9,574 nucleotides of DNA from CAZGYE01 sp964530165 (GTDB taxonomy: Bacteria; Planctomycetota; Planctomycetia; Planctomycetales; Planctomycetaceae): assembly GCA_964530165.1 (NCBI GenBank), contig CAZGYE010000231.1:1-9574 (forward strand), in the 5' to 3' direction. Below are positions 7,299 through 9,574 of this stretch, piece by piece. Position 1 is the first letter of the stretch. The number at the start of each line of letters is the position of its first letter. Both the position numbers and the translations under genes were made by a program. Below the pieces are notes generated by a model. That model did not search any database and was not told the origin of the DNA. It saw only the letters and a program-made list of their open reading frames with translations.

Positions 7299-8240
7299 TC
7301 AGTGCTTGGCCTCGCCGCCGGCCTGCTTGAGGAATTCTTCGAAACGTTGTACGGCTTGCTCGTCGGAGATGTTGCGGCGGAGGACCAATCGACAGCGGGC
7401 GTGCGCTGTCTGGCCAGCCCGGAGGTCTCGCCCGAACAGAGAGAGATAGAGCGACCGGTATCCGCCGGCCTCTGGTGAGGCCGGGTTCCAGGGGCTCGCC
7501 ACCGCGAAACAGTCCTCGGGGCGGGACATCATCACGGCGGTCAGCCCGTTGGTCGTGTCACGGCGAATCGCCAACGGCGCCGCCAAGGAGCGTCCCATGT
7601 TCCAATCGACCGGATTGGGCGGGATCTTCCAACGTCCGTCGCGGATCATCTCCACCGCCTTCGCGTCCCGTGGAAACATCACGTATCCGCCGTGGGCGCC
7701 TGGCGTTCTGTCGGCCGGCTCGAAGCGGGGGTTTTCGCCGTCGTCTTTCACGTAGACCGACGCGCGGAACGTCTTGCCGAAGTACGACGACATGAACAGC
7801 TCGAAGTGCTGCATCTCCTGTTGCGGCGTGACGGCAATCTCCAGATCAAGCGTATCGGTCGCACTCCACCGATAGACGGCCGTCATTTCCAGGGGATGCT
7901 TTTCGGCTGTCGGCCAATGGACCTCGACGGCCCCGTCGGCAAGCAGCTTCGCGACGGTTGGCCAGTCCCGTGCGGCGTTGCCGTAGCGTCGGTTGTTTGT
8001 CAACACGCGATAGAAGCTGAACACGCCCGGCGGATGGACCAGTTCCATCCCTGTGGCCGCGTCGACGAACGGGTAAAGGCCCTGGTACTTGCCGTCCAGT
8101 TTCAGACGGCCCTTCAATACGCCCGTATCGAAGTCGAACAGACCGTCTCCGGCGGGCTGGAAAGCCAGGTTCGGCGGGTCGGCAAAAGCGGGGGACGCCG
8201 CCAGCACCAATCCCGCGAGAACAACGCACCTTAACGGCAT
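7299..8240 (-). CDS. Exported beta-rich protein of unknown function
   Basis: From the ATG at 8240 this gives 313 residues. Residues 1-20 are a clear signal peptide, with cleavage likely after AFA. The rest alternates short beta-like stretches with conserved-looking aromatic and acidic positions, for example GLYPFVDAATGMELVHPPGV (54-73 approx.), LEMTAVYRWSATDTLDLEIA and GYVMFPRDAKAVEMI. The general look is that of a beta-sandwich such as galactose-mutarotase-like or carbohydrate-binding folds, but I do not recognise the family and no catalytic motif is evident. The frame is open upstream to 8372, and the ATG at 8330 has a stronger ribosome-binding site (GGAG at 7 bases). That choice would put 30 non-hydrophobic residues before the signal peptide, so 8240 is preferred. 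It converges on the heme protein gene. Confidence 0.75.
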   Translation of the reverse strand: MPLRCVVLAGLVLAASPAFADPPNLAFQPAGDGLFDFDTGVLKGRLKLDGKYQGLYPFVDAATGMELVHPPGVFSFYRVLTNNRRYGNAARDWPTVAKLLADGAVEVHWPTAEKHPLEMTAVYRWSATDTLDLEIAVTPQQEMQHFELFMSSYFGKTFRASVYVKDDGENPRFEPADRTPGAHGGYVMFPRDAKAVEMIRDGRWKIPPNPVDWNMGRSLAAPLAIRRDTTNGLTAVMMSRPEDCFAVASPWNPASPEAGGYRSLYLSLFGRDLRAGQTAHARCRLVLRRNISDEQAVQRFEEFLKQAGGEAKH

Positions 8241-8262
8241 CACTCTGTGTGTCTCTGTGTGA

Positions 8263-8346
8263 TCAAGCCCACCCTTTACGGTATTCCTTGCGGAGAAAGC
8301 GGTCGGCCTCGGGGCAGTTGGTCGGCTCATCGAGAAACTCCTCTTC
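8263..8346 (-). pseudogene. Possible orphan C-terminal tail of a lost upstream gene
   Basis: On the minus strand, in a frame different from the neighbouring gene, 27 codons end in TGA at 8263-8265 and read EEEFLDEPTNC followed by PEADRFLRKEYRKGWA. The third codon positions are mostly G or C, and the sequence looks like the end of a real enzyme (ending EYRKGWA). It is cut off upstream by an in-frame TAG at 8347-8349, right where the insertion element is thought to end. It would have lain 22 bases before the ATG at 8240, as an operon partner would. No family could be assigned, and it may be chance. Confidence 0.3.
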
Positions 8347-8357
8347 CTATGAATTGT

Positions 8358-8366
8358 GTCTACTCC
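8358..8366. repeat. Sub-terminal inverted repeat, tnp-downstream end
   Basis: GTCTACTCC here is exactly the reverse complement of 9388-9396. Its position just beyond the downstream non-coding region of the transposase fits a sub-terminal inverted repeat of an IS1111-type element. A 9-bp match between two windows of about 100 bases has a chance of a few percent, so the evidence is moderate. Confidence 0.45.
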
Positions 8367-8419
8367 GGTCATTGTGATTTCTCGAGTGTAAGTTCAAGTC
8401 ATCCTTTAAGTTGCGGGTT

Positions 8420-8497
8420 GGTTTGTCTTCCCTGGCGGAGCCGCCCGTCGCTCACATGCTGCTGGCGACGGGCGAGCGACAGAAGGGAAGACAAACC
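8420..8497 (-). repeat. Compound hairpin in the element's downstream end; candidate bridge-RNA module
   Basis: Bases 8420-8433 pair perfectly with 8484-8497 (14 bp), and 8442-8451 with 8465-8474 (10 bp). They are separated by an internal loop (8434-8441 opposite 8475-8483) and closed by a 13-base apical loop. Stem, internal loop, stem is the layout of a bridge-RNA recognition module, and IS1111-type elements carry their RNA downstream of the transposase gene. There is no T-run on either strand, so a simple terminator is unlikely. The inner GC-rich part also resembles intergenic palindromes, a class that IS110-type elements often target. Confidence 0.5.
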
Positions 8498-8524
8498 CTT
8501 CCCTGGTGGTGAGTCCCAGAGCCG

Positions 8525-9355
8525 TCATGAAGAGACCTCCGCCAATTGGAAGCGGGGAAAGTCTTCAAACACCCAGTTGTATTTCAGCGTCCGATAGATG
8601 ACACCCAGGAACTTTTTCGCCAGGGCGATGATTGCCTTGCCTGTACCGCGACGCAGCTGGATCTTTCGATAGAACCGAGCCAAGTACGGACTGTACCGCA
8701 TGGCGACCAATGCGCATTGCACCAGGGTAGTGCGGCCCAGTTTTGTGCCCCGCTTGGTAATGCGTCCGGAATGCTCGGTTTCATTGGAGTTGCTGATTCG
8801 CGGCACGATCCCGAAGTAGGCGGCCAGCTTGCCCTCGTGGGCGAAGTCGTTCACATCGCCGATGACCGACAGCAGGATGGTGGCACTGACCTCGCCGATC
8901 CCCTTGATGCTTTTCAGATTCTCGAAGCCTTCCAGCTTCCGGCCCTCCTCGCGAACCGTCTGTTCCAGCCGCTTGATGCTCTCATTCAGCGCACGAATCT
9001 GATCGACCAGCACTCGCAGCTCGATCTCCACGACCGGATCGAAGGCGACGTCGAGCACATAGTGCAGGCCTTTCTCGCTCCCCAGCGATTCTTTCTTCAG
9101 GTTGATGCCGTGCGCGGAGAGGATGTTGTTGATCTTGTTCTTCAGGGCCGTCCACTGCTTCACCAGCGTGTCGCGAGTCTGCGTCAGCGAAGCCACCTGA
9201 GCCTGATGTTTGTCCTTCATGCGCACCTCCGGCAGCATGTCCTTCGACAAATAGAACGCCAACGCGCGGGCGTCGTTCTTGTCTGTCTTCTTCACCGAGT
9301 GCGTGATCACCTTGAACTGATTGCGATGCAAGTCGATTCCCAAATAACGGGCCAT
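8525..9355 (-). CDS. IS110-family transposase with in-frame deletion in the DEDD domain
   Basis: A 276-residue protein starting at the ATG at 9355, with GAGGAG closely upstream. IS110 transposases combine an N-terminal DEDD (RuvC-like) nuclease domain with a C-terminal Transposase_20 domain and work with a bridge RNA. Here GIDLH (Asp8) and KKTDKNDAR (Asp25, Asp28) match three of the four acidic residues, but they are only 17 residues apart, against 91 in IS621 (Asp11 to Asp102). About 74 residues, including the region of the catalytic Glu, are missing with no frameshift. A coiled region follows (about 110-145), then the helix-hairpin-helix motif LKSIKGIGEVSATILLSVIG (147-166) and AAYFGIVPR with Ser190, the likely equivalent of the IS621 catalytic Ser241. 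The C-terminus is complete. The protein is probably inactive alone, though the frame has stayed open. Confidence 0.88.
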   Translation of the reverse strand: MARYLGIDLHRNQFKVITHSVKKTDKNDARALAFYLSKDMLPEVRMKDKHQAQVASLTQTRDTLVKQWTALKNKINNILSAHGINLKKESLGSEKGLHYVLDVAFDPVVEIELRVLVDQIRALNESIKRLEQTVREEGRKLEGFENLKSIKGIGEVSATILLSVIGDVNDFAHEGKLAAYFGIVPRISNSNETEHSGRITKRGTKLGRTTLVQCALVAMRYSPYLARFYRKIQLRRGTGKAIIALAKKFLGVIYRTLKYNWVFEDFPRFQLAEVSS

Positions 9356-9387
9356 AGCACTCCTCCTCAAACAAGGGTTCCTGAGGT

Positions 9388-9396
9388 GGAGTAGAC
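9388..9396. repeat. Sub-terminal inverted repeat, tnp-upstream end
   Basis: GGAGTAGAC on the plus strand is the reverse complement of 8358-8366. It lies 33 bases upstream of the transposase ATG. IS1111-type elements end a few bases outside such repeats, which puts this end near 9403. Confidence 0.45.
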
Positions 9397-9422
9397 GTTG
9401 CTCTGCGGTAGTCACCAAACTC

Positions 9423-9572
9423 CTAAACGTCCTCACGCCTCGCCGGAATCGTCTTGTGAAAAAACGTATCCAGCGAAAGTCTGCGAATCAACTCCCACGC
9501 CAGCCACACACCGAGAAAATTTCGTAACACTTTAGCCGTCTGGAGCAACTTCCTCACGGCAGTGCATTTCGT
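9423..9572 (-). pseudogene. Relic of an IS1634-like transposase, N-terminal region
   Basis: A minus-strand frame of 49 codons enters from the window edge and stops at TAG 9423-9425. It contains LRNFLGVWLAWELIRRLSLD followed by TFFHKTIPARREDV. This matches my recollection of the conserved stretch 'rdFG-vWLa-eLirrLgLD-f---tiP-gREdvPWsl' in the N-terminal part of planctomycete IS1634-family transposases, where the next residues would be PWSL. Shifting frame at 9425 gives codons for RSLVTT, close to WSLM-A, so the relic may run to about 9404, where the IS110-type element begins. The assignment rests on memory of the family pattern. Confidence 0.5.
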
Positions 9573-9574
9573 AG

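Larger units (their letters stand above)
8355..9403 (-). mobile_element. IS110-superfamily insertion element, internally deleted (IS1111-like ends)
   Basis: The element contains one transposase gene (8525-9355), about 50 bases of upstream non-coding end and about 170 bases of downstream non-coding end with a strong hairpin. The limits are inferred from a 9-bp inverted repeat (8358-8366 and 9388-9396) placed a few bases inside each end, as in the IS1111 subgroup. At about 1.05 kb it is shorter than usual, which fits a deletion of about 220 bases inside the gene. No target-site duplication is expected for this superfamily. The ends could be off by tens of bases. Confidence 0.55.

Noticed and set aside
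8420..8497. Rho-independent terminator
   Set aside because: The stem is strong, but neither strand has a T-run after it, and the internal loop and long apical loop are atypical for an intrinsic terminator.
8546..9394. Plus-strand open frame of 282 codons
   Set aside because: It is the antisense shadow of the IS110-type transposase; the minus-strand reading carries the family motifs.
8525..9436. Longer version of the transposase starting at GTG 9436
   Set aside because: The 27 extra residues precede the conserved MARYLGIDLH start, while the ATG at 9355 has a strong GAGGAG site. The extension also crosses the inferred element end into the relic.

Overview
The window reads as a stretch of Planctomycetota chromosome, probably of the Pirellula/Rhodopirellula type. 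Three things point there: a protein starting with an LEPR-XLL-type motif followed by calcium-binding repeats; a roughly 1,000-residue secreted protein with the PVC-specific layout of propeller-type 'membrane-bound dehydrogenase' domain, HEAT-like repeats and a C-terminal CxxCH heme domain; and a cluster of secreted proteins of little-known function with loose operon structure. Family assignments come from motif recognition, not from a search.

Layout, left to right. (1) 1-620, minus: the N-terminal part of a large secreted LEPR-XLL/RTX-like protein, cut by the window edge. (2) 621-1398: a long, partly very AT-rich non-coding region between divergent genes. (3) 1399-2724, plus: a NarL/LuxR-type response regulator with a degenerate receiver, followed after 300 bases by a small stand-alone pseudo-receiver protein. 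(4) 2769-3965, minus: a secreted alpha/beta hydrolase, divergent from (5) 4150-7134, plus: the PVC-type heme protein. (6) 7135-7298: a strongly structured convergent intergenic region. (7) 7299-8240, minus: an exported beta-rich protein that I do not recognise. (8) about 8263-9574: a rearranged zone with a short orphan coding tail, an IS110-superfamily element (about 8355-9403) and a relic of an IS1634-like transposase.

The two regulators look like a local signalling pair. The hydrolase, heme protein and unknown exported protein all carry signal peptides and probably work in the periplasm on polymers or other organic substrates; nothing here fixes the substrate.

The most interesting part is the right end. 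The IS110-family transposase has lost about 74 residues in frame from its DEDD nuclease domain, including the region that should hold the catalytic Glu, apparently by recombination between two 'NQF'-coding sites. Its outer limits are suggested by a 9-bp sub-terminal inverted repeat, and its downstream non-coding end holds a compound hairpin (14-bp outer and 10-bp inner stem) that is a candidate bridge-RNA element. The sequences flanking the element do not match each other, so a further rearrangement has happened there.
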